Shown here one piece after another: positions 1-8,020 of a DNA stretch of 42,622 bases. The notes under the pieces are model-generated. The model worked only from the letters and a program-made list of their open reading frames with translations. It did not search any database and had not been told where the DNA came from. The DNA lies in assembly GCA_021295755.1 (NCBI GenBank), contig JAGWBT010000020.1, positions 1-42,622 on the forward strand, read 5' to 3'. Origin of the DNA: Candidatus Poribacteria bacterium (GTDB taxonomy: Bacteria > Poribacteria > WGA-4E > PCPOR2b). Position 1 is the stretch's first letter. Every line of letters starts with the position of its first letter. Made by a program: the position numbers and the translations under genes.

Positions 1-964
1 CCGGATAGGCGCGATTCTCCAACTCAGCGATAAACTTCTCAGCGGAGATAGCTGCGGCGGCACCGGCACCGGCAGCCGTTATGGCTTGGCGGAAGATGTG
101 GTCATGTACATCGCCCGCTGCAAAGACGCCGTCGATATTGGTACGCTGGAGTTTGTCCACCACGATGTAGTCCTGATCATCCATGTCGATTACACCTTGG
201 AATAGCTCGGTGTTCGGGATGTGTCCGATGAAGATAAATACGCCATCAATCGGAAATACTTGCTTTTCGTCGGTTTTTACGTTTCTGAGCAGCGCGCCGG
301 TGACCTTTTCGTCGTCTCCTTGGATCTCTTCGACGACTGTATCCCAGATGAACTTGATTTTATCATTCTTGAAAGCGCGTTCCTGCATGATTTGGCTGGC
401 GCGGAGTTGGTCTCGGCGGTGGACGACATAGACCTCTGACGCATACTTTGTCAGAAATATCCCTTCCTCAAGGGCGGCATCGCCCCCGCCGACAACGATG
501 AGACGTTGGTTCTGGAAAAAGAATCCGTCGCAGGTGGCGCAGTAGGAGACACCACGTCCACCGTACCCCTCTTCGCCGGGGATGTCCAGTGTTCGCGGCG
601 AAGCACCGGTACAAATGATGACCGATTTGGCGAGGTATTTTTGGTCGTAGGTCTTCAGGTAGAACGGGTGGCGATTAAAATCCACCTCTGTTACCATGTC
701 AAACTTTACCTCGGTCCCAAAACGCTCTGCCTGTTTCTGCATCCCTGATATAAACTCTGCGGCTTCGGTCCCGAAGAAGCCCGGATAGTTCTCAAGATCA
801 AGTGTCAGTGAGAGTTGCCCGCCGAGTGCGTCTCCGGTGATGAGTAGCGGCTCCAGCATTGCCCGCGAGGTGTAGACCCCTGCGGCGAAACCCGCCGTGC
901 CGCCACCGATAATGATGATGTTACGCTCTTCCAAACCATCGTTTCCGTTTTTTATCTCTGCCAT
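1..964 (-). CDS. trxB: Thioredoxin reductase (C-terminus cut by window edge)
   Basis: NADPH-dependent flavoenzyme that reduces thioredoxin in the cytoplasm. I translated the minus strand by hand because the frame runs off the window; 321 codons are present, so at most a few C-terminal residues are missing (family about 310-330 aa). Visible motifs are the FAD-binding GGGTAG at residues 20-25, the redox-active CATC at 142-145, the NADPH-binding GGGDAA at about 159-164 and a C-terminal GVFAAGD FAD motif. The ATG at 964-962 is preceded by an AGAAGGAG ribosome site about 6 nt upstream, and it lies inside the end of the glutaredoxin gene (44-nt overlap), suggesting translational coupling. The pair forms a small redox operon read leftward. 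Identity is close to certain from the CATC and both dinucleotide folds. Confidence 0.95.
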   Translation of the reverse strand, partial: MAEIKNGNDGLEERNIIIIGGGTAGFAAGVYTSRAMLEPLLITGDALGGQLSLTLDLENYPGFFGTEAAEFISGMQKQAERFGTEVKFDMVTEVDFNRHPFYLKTYDQKYLAKSVIICTGASPRTLDIPGEEGYGGRGVSYCATCDGFFFQNQRLIVVGGGDAALEEGIFLTKYASEVYVVHRRDQLRASQIMQERAFKNDKIKFIWDTVVEEIQGDDEKVTGALLRNVKTDEKQVFPIDGVFIFIGHIPNTELFQGVIDMDDQDYIVVDKLQRTNIDGVFAAGDVHDHIFRQAITAAGAGAAAAISAEKFIAELENRAYP

Positions 965-1229
965 CTGTTTCTCCTTCTATGTTAAAAATTTCATTCAGTT
1001 TCCCCGATGCTGCGAGTTCAGCTAAATCATCATCGTCGCCGATATGTTGATCATCGATAAAGATTTGCGGTACATCGCGGCGACCGGTTAGCTTCTCAAT
1101 TTCATCGCGCATCGAGGGATCCCCTTTGATGTTGATTTCTTCAAATTCGATGCCCATCCTGTCAAGGATACCTTTCGCCTTGTAGCAGTATGGACAGAAA
1201 CTGGTTGTATACATCTTAACGTTTGGCAT
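921..1229 (-). CDS. grxC: Glutaredoxin (Grx3/GrxC type)
   Basis: Small thiol-disulfide oxidoreductase, 102 aa. The CPYC active site is at residues 12-15 (YTTSFCPYCYKA), followed by the cis-proline segment DVPQIFID and the IGDDDDL glutathione-binding turn, which is typical of bacterial GrxC. The family is usually 80-90 aa; here the last 15-20 residues are a highly charged tail (DKKRKRW) that lies entirely in the overlap with the downstream trxB start. The tail may exist only because the stop codon lies beyond the trxB start, so its function is doubtful. The start at 1229 has a GAGG-type ribosome site about 9 nt upstream. Co-transcription with trxB fits a shared role in disulfide reduction. Confidence 0.93.
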   Translation of the reverse strand: MPNVKMYTTSFCPYCYKAKGILDRMGIEFEEINIKGDPSMRDEIEKLTGRRDVPQIFIDDQHIGDDDDLAELAASGKLNEIFNIEGETDGRDKKRKRWFGRA

Positions 1230-1358
1230 TTATTTAATCCTCTTTTATCGTTTTCTCATTCTTTCGTCATGACGCAATGAACAAATGAACTAATGAACCA
1301 ATTTTCTTTACGTTTCGCGCTCTTAGCATTTTACACTTTCTTTTAGCATGAGCCACGA

Positions 1359-2177
1359 TCAATATCGTCTTTCCCAACGCCAACTATCGCTTCCAGAGAT
1401 AAGCGGCTTAATATCTTCGGGCAGGGTTTCGATAAACTCAGGACTGATCTCGTTACCGGGCCACTCACGCACCATCGGTGGGGTGTATCCAGCGACTAGG
1501 ATTGTACGCTCCTTGTCGCTGCGGATAGCGGTCGTGCTGTGGATGAGGGATTCTGGAAAGAGCAGGACCGAGCCGGCGGTTGCCTCTACCTGATAGATCA
1601 GTTTATCATCGGAGAGTGCGGCTTCGATCATCTCTTCCCTGTCCCAAGTGAGCCGGTGGCTGCCGGGGATAAAACAGGTGCCGCCGTCGTCGGCTCCTAC
1701 ATCGGTGAGATAGGTCAACGTCTTGACAAAGATGCAGTGGAATTTGCTCTGTTCGATGTAAGTTCCCCAGCCGTGCTGTGTCCCACGATGGAGTCCGGTG
1801 GGGTTATAGCGTCGTTTGTGGAGTTCCTTAATATCCGCTTCTGGATCCCTACTATTGATGATTGCCTCGGTCTCCTCAAGGCGGACCTTGCCACCGACCA
1901 CCTCTTCAACGAGCGGCACCAGTTTGGGATGGGCGGCGTATTCTAGCAGAGCAGGGTCATACTCGACCAGATTACCCAGCAGTATATGATGCTCACCGCG
2001 TTTATGGGCGTAGACCCGTTTGGACTCAAGATCCGGATCGGCTTTCATCCGATGAAGCGCGTCCTTCATGCGAGCGACTTCGTCGGCGGTCAAGACATTC
2101 TCTAGCAGTACAAAACCGTAGATGTCGAAATGCAGCCGCTGTGCGGGGGTGAGGGTAACGGTTTCGGTGTTTTCCAT
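1359..2177 (-). CDS. Phytanoyl-CoA dioxygenase family protein with HxG in place of HxD
   Basis: 272 aa member of the PhyH superfamily (Fe(II)/2-oxoglutarate double-stranded beta-helix enzymes). The family hallmarks are the TDVGADDGGT-FIPGSHR core at residues 158-175, the distal His213 (LIHSTT) and an arginine nearby for 2-oxoglutarate. When aligned on the PGSH core with the PhyH protein at 13177, the first metal motif is H130-R131-G132: the Asp of HxD is replaced by Gly. Most family oxygenases need that Asp; the halogenases SyrB2 (HxA) and WelO5 (HxG) lack it and bind chloride there. Halogenase, atypical oxygenase and non-catalytic protein are all possible. The gene stands alone between the redox pair and transposon debris. 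Substrate unknown. Confidence 0.85.
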   Translation of the reverse strand: MENTETVTLTPAQRLHFDIYGFVLLENVLTADEVARMKDALHRMKADPDLESKRVYAHKRGEHHILLGNLVEYDPALLEYAAHPKLVPLVEEVVGGKVRLEETEAIINSRDPEADIKELHKRRYNPTGLHRGTQHGWGTYIEQSKFHCIFVKTLTYLTDVGADDGGTCFIPGSHRLTWDREEMIEAALSDDKLIYQVEATAGSVLLFPESLIHSTTAIRSDKERTILVAGYTPPMVREWPGNEISPEFIETLPEDIKPLISGSDSWRWERRY

Positions 2178-2508
2178 GCAGATGAATCCTTCCGTGTGAT
2201 AAAAAATGCCAACCTAATGCCAACGCGAAAAAGTAAACAATACTTTGGGAATGGGTGAGATGCGCTCTTTTGGGCTAAAGGTTGAAATTGTAGATTCCAG
2301 ATCGTCATACGCGGCGTTGAAGGCAGTCGCTGCCTGAGATGGCAGGTGTCGGTGATGGTTCTACACCCCCCGGAGGTAATTAGCTTGTGTTAGCCAGGAA
2401 TTGCCTTAGCTCATTTTGCGGCATTGTAACGGTTGTGGCAATCAAAAAGTTGATATTATCATATTTGATGTATTGGGGTGGGTTCATAGCCCCTATTATA
2501 ACCTATTT
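2178..2508. other. Intergenic stretch without a recognised gene
   Basis: Contains the 5' region of the leftward PhyH gene, then sequence I could not assign. The part from about 2360 to 2530 is probably the interior of a mobile-element fragment, since it ends at a terminal-repeat-like sequence (see 2513-2530). No convincing ORF with a ribosome site was found on either strand. Confidence 0.4.
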
Positions 2509-2512
2509 TCTG

Positions 2513-2530
2513 ACCAAGTGTGTAAGTCCT
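2513..2530 (-). repeat. Mobile-element end of the AGGACTTAC family
   Basis: Read on the minus strand this begins AGGACTTACACACTTGGT. The minus strand at 10478-10495 reads AAGACTTACGCAGTTGGT, matching at 15 of 18 positions. I interpret the shared sequence as a terminal inverted repeat of an insertion sequence or MITE whose body extends toward lower coordinates. It abuts the interrupted coding fragment at 2531-2569, consistent with insertion into that gene. Confidence 0.5.
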
Positions 2531-2569
2531 ATTACTATTAAAATTCTCATCAGCAGCTAGCCGCAACAT
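2531..2569 (-). pseudogene. 5' remnant of a DUF5615-like (PIN-like toxin) gene
   Basis: Thirteen codons on the minus strand read MLRLAADENFNSN. The first 11 residues match the usual opening of DUF5615 PIN-like proteins, which start with a near-invariant L-A-D-E-N motif carrying a catalytic Asp. The reading is lost at the repeat end at 2530, so the gene appears to have been interrupted by a mobile element. The family normally pairs with a DUF433 antitoxin; I could not recognise one upstream, where the truncated IS5 transposase now lies. The match is short, so this is tentative. Confidence 0.45.
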
Positions 2570-2614
2570 CAGTCTCTCCGTTCCGAGAGTTTTCAACCTG
2601 CTTGGTACGTCGAG

Positions 2615-3061
2615 CTAAAAGGCGGTCAGGCTAAAACGTAATGGATTACCTAATCCATCAACAGCGACGTGAATCTTGGTTGAGAATCCACCTCGACTGC
2701 GTCCGAGTGCTTGACAGGCTTGTCCACCACTGGTTTTCAATGCACCCGCGGCACAGGGGTGGGCACGAATGATAGTGGTGTCAATGATGAGCCACTCCAT
2801 ATCAGGGGCATTGACGAAGTGCTGGTGCAACCGTTGAAAGACCCCTTTATCGCACCACCTTGCAAATCGTTTGTAGACACTGTTCCAATTACCGTACTGT
2901 TTAGGTAACAGTCGCCATTGGCTACCGCTACGAGTTATCCAAAGCACCGCTTGAACAAAGCGCTTTAAGTGAGTTTCCTCTCCGGTATAGATATCGGGAC
3001 AGGTGTTAAGGAAGTTTACTATTTTTGTCCATTGAGTATCAGGTAACGTGAGGGTTGACAT
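2615..3061 (-). pseudogene. IS5-family transposase, 3'-truncated
   Basis: About 149 aa corresponding to the N-terminal half of an IS5-type DDE transposase: a DUF4096-like helical start (PDTQWTKI...GSQWRLLPKQYGNW), the first catalytic Asp in IIDTTIIRAH (residue 94), the GGQACQALGRSRGGFSTKI segment and the second Asp region VAVDGLGNPL (residue 135). The reading ends at LRFSLTAF, where related proteins continue with GQ and the third-acid region. The C-terminal catalytic glutamate is therefore missing and the product cannot be an active transposase alone. The ATG at 3061 is preferred over the upstream TTG at 3079. Some IS5 elements express two overlapping ORFs, but I found no second half downstream. 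Confidence 0.85.
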
Positions 3062-3136
3062 ATATCCATTATGCCACAAATATCAACAGAACCTAGTGAA
3101 CTATTACTCATCACGCATTACGTTTCACGATTTAGG

Positions 3137-4725
3137 TTAATACCCCACGGCACAACCATCGCGGCGTGGTTCAGACCCCGCGATTAGTGTATTGTACTCC
3201 GGATGAATAAAGATCGCTTGTCCGCCACCGAAGAAGGTATACGGCGGTAGCAGCTGATGTCCCTTCCGCGCCAATCCCGACAGGACGTTCATCGGCACAC
3301 CCTCTTCGATGGTGACAGTTGATTCATCCAAAACGCGGAAGCGCGGGGCATCGAGCGCGGATTGCACGTCCATATTGAAATCGACGAGGTTGCTCACCAA
3401 TTGCAGATGTCCCTGTGGCTGCATCTGTCCGCCCATCACACCGAAGGTTACAAATGGTACACCGTTTTGGGCGATCATACCGGGGATAATTGTGTGCATC
3501 GTCCGTTTATGCGGTGCAATCCGGTTGACATGATTCGGATTGAGCGAGAACCCTGCCCCTCGGTTTTGCAGCATAATCCCTGTATCTCCTGCCACCATGC
3601 CCGAACCAAAGCCCGCAAAGAGACTGTTGATGAACGAAACAACATTGCGATCTTTGTCAACAGCGCAGAGATAAACGGTATCACTCCCCATCGGCGGTGT
3701 ACCTGCAATCGGATCTGTGTTGGCACGATCGAGATTGATTCGTGCCCTCTGGCTGTCGGTGTATTCCTCGGAGAGTAAACCCGTAACGGGAACATCTTCA
3801 ACCTCCGGATCAGTAATGTATTGGTCCAGATCGGCAAACCCTAGCTTCATCGCCTCAATCAAACAGTGCAAAGAGGCTTCGCTATTATGCCCCATTGACT
3901 GGAGGTCGAAGCCTTCAGCGATATTCAGAGCGAGCAGGGCAGCAATCCCCTGTCCGTTGGGCGGAATTTCGTAGACATCGTAGCCGCGATAGTTGGTTGA
4001 AATCGGCTCCACCCAATTCGAGGTGTGATCAGCAAAATCCTGCATTGTGAATAAGCCGCCGTTCTCATCGGAGAATTGCACAATCTTTCTGGCGATTTCG
4101 CCCCCATAAAACGCCTCACGCCCCCCTTCAGCAATCAGGCGCAGGGTATTTGCGAAATTGGGTTGGTAGAAAGCCTCTCCCGGTTTTGGTGCGCGTCCGC
4201 TTGTCAGGTAGGTTTTAGCGGCATCAGGCGTGCTCGAAAGCAGTCCAGCGGCTTCTTGCCACGCTAGGCTGATCTGTGGACTGACTGGAAACCCGTTCTC
4301 CGCATGCTCAATGGCAGGCTTGAGGACATCGCCCAGCGTCATCGTGCCGCAGGCTTCGAGAATTGTCCCCCACCCATCAACCGTGCCGGGAACGGTCACA
4401 GGATACAGACTCCCTGTGCTTGGAATACTGGTCAACCCCTGCTTCGTAAAGAATTCAAGTTCTGCGGCATACGGCGCACGATAATCCCATCTTGCGGACG
4501 ATACACCAACGCAAACATATCTCCACCAATCCCCGTAGACATCGGTTCAACAACGTTGAGCATGGCAGCCGTGGCAACGGCGGCGTCGATCGCATTCCCA
4601 CCATCGCGCAGGATTTGTAAACCCGCACCCGCAGCAAGGGGTTGGCTTGTGGCGACCGCGCCGTGTTTGCACATAACGGCGGATCGCCCTGGTCCAAATC
4701 GATTGGGACGATAATCATCAAACAT
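3137..4725 (-). pseudogene. ggt: Gamma-glutamyltransferase, split by a frameshift
   Basis: Two minus-strand frames together encode one Ntn-hydrolase of the GGT/YwrD type. The first (4725-4432) has the N-terminal hallmarks [20 protein letters not shown] and [12 protein letters not shown]. The second (readable in frame from about 4490 and running to 3137) continues with [11 protein letters not shown], the VPGTVDGW motif, the nucleophile-type Thr in GSDTVYLCAVD, and NPNHVN, ending in a normal C-terminus. The usual NGSGRAP stretch is reduced to RAP at the junction near 4475-4490, so the frame change comes with loss of a few residues and is not a simple one-base error. Intact enzymes cleave gamma-glutamyl bonds of glutathione and are usually exported, but no signal peptide is visible here. 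The apparent TTG start at 4435 is just part of the second frame. Confidence 0.85.
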
Positions 4726-4763
4726 TTTTATGTTGTCTGCTTTCTAGTGTATTGGGCGCTAAG

Positions 4764-6104
4764 TTAATCAGACGCAATGCAGTAGAGGGATCTATTCCCA
4801 CGTAGATATATCTCCTTGCCTACGATTGCGGGTGAGGCATTGAAACCATCATTGAGGACATTTTCAGCGAGGACTTCAAGCGTTGAACCGTGTTTGATTA
4901 CAAGTGTGACGCCGTCTCTGCTTGCGATATAGATGCGGCCGTCCGCACCGACCGGCGACGCATAGACTTCCGAGATGCCTTCCAGACGCTCTGGTCCATA
5001 GTATGCCTCGCCTGTATTGGCGTTGAAGGCGGAAAGGATTCCACTGTTGCTTTTCAGGAAATAGAGTGTATCGTCATAAAGCAGCGGGGAAGGTACATAA
5101 GGGGTATCTCTGCCATACTCCCAAACGATCGCCTCCCCACGGGTGATGTCTCCCTCTGCATCAGCGAGACGAATCGCTTGCAGAGCGTTGCCGCGAAAAC
5201 CGCTGGTAACGTAGACAATACCGTTCGCTGTTACGGGCGATGGAATTGTATTGGCTGTCATACCGCCGCATTCCCAAAGCACTTCCCCTGTCGCCAGATC
5301 GTAGCTACGGGTGCGGTGCGTTGCATTGATAATGACTTGATGATTCCCGTTGTGTTCAACGACGAGTGGCGTCGCCCACGACGTTACTTCATCTCGGTCA
5401 ACTTTCCAGAGTTCTTCACCCGTCCGTTTATCCAAAGCAACAATGAACGAATCCCCTTCGTGGTCCCAGTTGATAATGATGGCATCCCCATAGAGTGCTG
5501 GTGAACTGCCTTCACCGAAACTGCGTCTGGTAGCCATGTCCCCTAAGTCTTTCTCCCACTGGAGATTCCCCTGCATGTCATAACAGTAGAGACCACGGGA
5601 GCCGAAGTAAGCGTACACATGTTCCCCATCGGTGACAGAGGAATTTGCTGCCCAGCTACCGGTCTGGTGTGTTCCTTCATGCGGCACCTCTTCACGGGCG
5701 GTCTGCTGCCAACGGATGCTCCCGTCAGAACGGTTGATAGCGAAAATTACAAATTGGTGGACAGATGATGGGGTTGAGGAGCGACCACGACGACCCCTTC
5801 GCCGCTGCGGTTCCTCCATTGGTGCTAGTTCTATCTGTTTGTTGGTCTTGACAGCACTTGTGACAAAAATGGTATCGTCCCACACGATTGGGGTGGCATG
5901 TCCCTGACCCGGAATCTCGGTTTTCCATCGGATATTTTTGTTTTCGCTCCATTCGATGGGTGGATCTCCGTGCGGTGCGACGCCGGAAGCCTCAGGTCCC
6001 CGCCACTGGTGCCAATATTTCTCAAGCTCTGAAAACGAGTCCGTTCCCCACAAAAAAGTTGTAATTACACAAAAAAAGATGACAGAGGTAAGTGCCCTTT
6101 TCAT
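4764..6104 (-). CDS. Exported PQQ-like beta-propeller repeat protein
   Basis: 446 aa with an N-terminal signal peptide (hydrophobic residues about 4-20). It belongs to the PQQ-like/BamB-like propeller superfamily: repeated blades carry RSDGSIRWQ, KRTGEELWK, LATGEVLWE and ANTGEAYYG tryptophan-docking type motifs. The opening WHQWRGPEASGV and W-K-T-E-IPGQGHATPIVWDD is characteristic of a family common in Planctomycetes and similar bacteria, found in the periplasm or at the surface. A basic loop RRRGRRGR interrupts the first blades. No PQQ-dehydrogenase catalytic residues are evident, so a binding or scaffold role is more likely than catalysis. It starts 128 bp downstream (in the minus direction) of the hydrolase gene, with a hairpin between them. 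Confidence 0.8.
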   Translation of the reverse strand: MKRALTSVIFFCVITTFLWGTDSFSELEKYWHQWRGPEASGVAPHGDPPIEWSENKNIRWKTEIPGQGHATPIVWDDTIFVTSAVKTNKQIELAPMEEPQRRRGRRGRSSTPSSVHQFVIFAINRSDGSIRWQQTAREEVPHEGTHQTGSWAANSSVTDGEHVYAYFGSRGLYCYDMQGNLQWEKDLGDMATRRSFGEGSSPALYGDAIIINWDHEGDSFIVALDKRTGEELWKVDRDEVTSWATPLVVEHNGNHQVIINATHRTRSYDLATGEVLWECGGMTANTIPSPVTANGIVYVTSGFRGNALQAIRLADAEGDITRGEAIVWEYGRDTPYVPSPLLYDDTLYFLKSNSGILSAFNANTGEAYYGPERLEGISEVYASPVGADGRIYIASRDGVTLVIKHGSTLEVLAENVLNDGFNASPAIVGKEIYLRGNRSLYCIASD

Positions 6105-6156
6105 TTGAAAATTTCTCCTGTGTTAAGTTTATGGCTTATGCTAAAGAATGGTGCAA

Positions 6157-6190
6157 AGAAACCGAGTTTTTCCGAAAAAACTCGGTTTCT
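6157..6190. terminator. Perfect 15-bp inverted repeat, candidate terminator
   Basis: Arms 6157-6171 and 6176-6190 (AGAAACCGAGTTTTT and its complement) flank a 4-nt loop. It follows the stop of the leftward hydrolase gene and precedes the leftward propeller gene. The T-rich strand can be read in both directions, but a clean U-tract after the stem is weak, so it may be a dispersed palindromic repeat and not a strong terminator. Confidence 0.5.
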
Positions 6191-6232
6191 CTTCGCATTT
6201 TGCACTTTTAATATGAACCAATTTTGTATTCT

Positions 6233-7063
6233 CTACTGCTTATTCAGTAAATTCGCCCATCGTTCCCAAGCCTCACGGGTTGCAGCTTTCTGAACCTCAC
6301 TCGCCTCCGCAGCCATTCCGCGCCTCAAAAAGCCGTGACCTACACCGGAATAGATCACTGGTTCATAGGTGATACCGGCGGATGCTGCAGCTGCTTTTGT
6401 CGATTCAATGGTCGAGTTGATTCGGTTGTCACTCTCACCGTAAAAACCGTAGATCGGACAGGTAATCTTCCCCAATGCCGCTGCATCTGGGGGGCTGCCA
6501 TAGAAAACGAAAGCCGCTTTCAGCGAATTGTCATTAGTCGCAAAGCGGAACGACTGCCTACCGCCCCAACAAAATCCACTCACAGCGACTACATCTGTCG
6601 TCGAAGGCAGATCGCGGACATATTTTGTCACCGCTTTGAGATCCGCTGTGATTTGGTCCGGATCTAGGTCACGAATCGCGCGCCGGACACTGTTACCTTC
6701 AAAGCTATCGGTGCCGCCTCCGTTTGGTCCCATCCCGGAAAGGAAATCGGGACAGATTGCGACAAAGCCCGCTTTCGCAAGTTCATCACCGACCTGTCTA
6801 ATCCAATCCGTTAGGCCGAAAATCTCATGGATGACAATCACCGAAGCTGCGTTCTCCTTGATCTCCGGGAAAACGATGAACGCACTGACCTCGCGTCCGC
6901 TCTCTGCGGTGATTTTCACCCATTCCCCGTGCCGCGGTGAGTTCTCCAGTTGCTCTTTTGCAGTGTCTGCATCTGCATAAGTGCCATCCATCATCAAACC
7001 GCCAATCAGGGCGAAACCGATGATTGACACAATTAATCGGGTTAAACTGTAAAACGTTTTCAT
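6233..7063 (-). CDS. Exported dienelactone hydrolase family protein
   Basis: 276 aa alpha/beta hydrolase. The nucleophile Cys165 sits in GFCWGG, the acid Asp212 in YGESD and the base His243 in GVGHGF, with the family glutamate in VIVIHEIFG (residue 80). This is the complete Cys-Asp-His triad of dienelactone hydrolases. An N-terminal hydrophobic segment (residues about 10-26), ending near TYADA, looks like a signal peptide and explains the length above the usual 230-240 aa; a periplasmic location is inferred. Substrates of the family range from dienelactones to unrelated esters, so the specific reaction is unknown. No other chlorocatechol-pathway genes are nearby. Confidence 0.88.
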   Translation of the reverse strand: MKTFYSLTRLIVSIIGFALIGGLMMDGTYADADTAKEQLENSPRHGEWVKITAESGREVSAFIVFPEIKENAASVIVIHEIFGLTDWIRQVGDELAKAGFVAICPDFLSGMGPNGGGTDSFEGNSVRRAIRDLDPDQITADLKAVTKYVRDLPSTTDVVAVSGFCWGGRQSFRFATNDNSLKAAFVFYGSPPDAAALGKITCPIYGFYGESDNRINSTIESTKAAAASAGITYEPVIYSGVGHGFLRRGMAAEASEVQKAATREAWERWANLLNKQ

Positions 7064-7125
7064 TTTGTCTCCTCTTAAAAGTTATGGGTTTCTAGGGGAC
7101 CTCGACCAAAGCTTATTCGGGGTCG

Positions 7126-7947
7126 TTATCCAATTACCTCGCACCGAGAAAGCATCTCCCTGCCCCGTTCAGAGAGCTTATCGTATTCCATCTGAGTCAT
7201 CTCAATAGGGTTACGCATCGCGAACCAAGGGAGGGAATAGCAGATCACCAACTCTGGTCTGGGCTGGTCGGCGCGATTGGGGGTTCCACGGTGGAGCGTC
7301 CGTGGATCCTGAACCCATAGCGTTCCCTTCTTTAGGTTGAGACGGCGTGCTGTGGGGAAATCGCCTTTTGTCAGCACTTCGTCGTAACAATTCTCCAACT
7401 CTGGATCGGCGAGGTATTGGGTGGCGGGCAAGATTTCAAAGCTCCCATTTTCCTCGTAGGTATCTACTAGCGGAAACTTGATACCAAAATGTGGACAAAC
7501 CTCTAAGCCAACATGGGGAACTAGTTTGGAAATCCCCGCATCTCGATGCCACCGCTGGTACTCGCTGCCGGGGTACGGGTTGTTTGAATGGTAGCAGGTA
7601 ATATGATAGTCGCTGGTGCCCCAATACCGGTCGAGAAAATCTAGCATCACCGGGTTCTCGAAGATCTGGGGATCGGCGAAGGGCTGCTCCCAAGGGACGT
7701 ACATCGTGTAACGGTTGACGATCTGTAAACGCCCTTCTACAACAAGCCGATCATCGGTGTGCCCACGTACCTTGACATCTTCGCCTTGCGTATGGCTGTG
7801 AGCCTTTACCTCTTCCAAGAGGGGCAGGAACGCTTCACGTATCCGATCTATCGTCTCTACTGGTATCAAGTCTTCAAAGGTAACGTAACCATTAATTTTT
7901 AACTCGGCAAGTTTCAAATCGAGATCATAATCGGGTTGCGTAGCCAT
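7126..7947 (-). CDS. Phytanoyl-CoA dioxygenase family protein
   Basis: 273 aa from the chosen ATG at 7947, which has TAAGGAG about 6 nt upstream; a longer reading from 7989 lacks this support. The Fe(II) triad is visible as H134-R135-D136 (YQRWHRDAG) and distal His219 (TLHRGTPNR), with arginines at about 225 and 230 suited to bind 2-oxoglutarate. It is therefore a plausible active non-heme iron oxygenase. The enzyme lies just downstream of an SDR gene read in the same direction (73-bp gap), suggesting hydroxylation and alcohol oxidation of one compound. The substrate is unknown. It is divergent from the other three family members in this window. Confidence 0.9.
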   Translation of the reverse strand: MATQPDYDLDLKLAELKINGYVTFEDLIPVETIDRIREAFLPLLEEVKAHSHTQGEDVKVRGHTDDRLVVEGRLQIVNRYTMYVPWEQPFADPQIFENPVMLDFLDRYWGTSDYHITCYHSNNPYPGSEYQRWHRDAGISKLVPHVGLEVCPHFGIKFPLVDTYEENGSFEILPATQYLADPELENCYDEVLTKGDFPTARRLNLKKGTLWVQDPRTLHRGTPNRADQPRPELVICYSLPWFAMRNPIEMTQMEYDKLSERGREMLSRCEVIG

Positions 7948-8020
7948 TGGTTTCTCCTTATTGGTCTGTAAGTTGTCTTTCCAACACATGACGTATCAGG
8001 GATATCGCAATAATTGAAAT

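Noticed and set aside
183-748. Rightward ORFs opposite the thioredoxin reductase gene
   Set aside because: They are antisense to a well-conserved trxB frame and have no family motifs or ribosome sites.
3137-4435. Independent gene starting with TTG at 4435
   Set aside because: The same frame carries homologous residues upstream of that TTG ([11 protein letters not shown]), so it is the second half of the broken ggt, not a separate gene.
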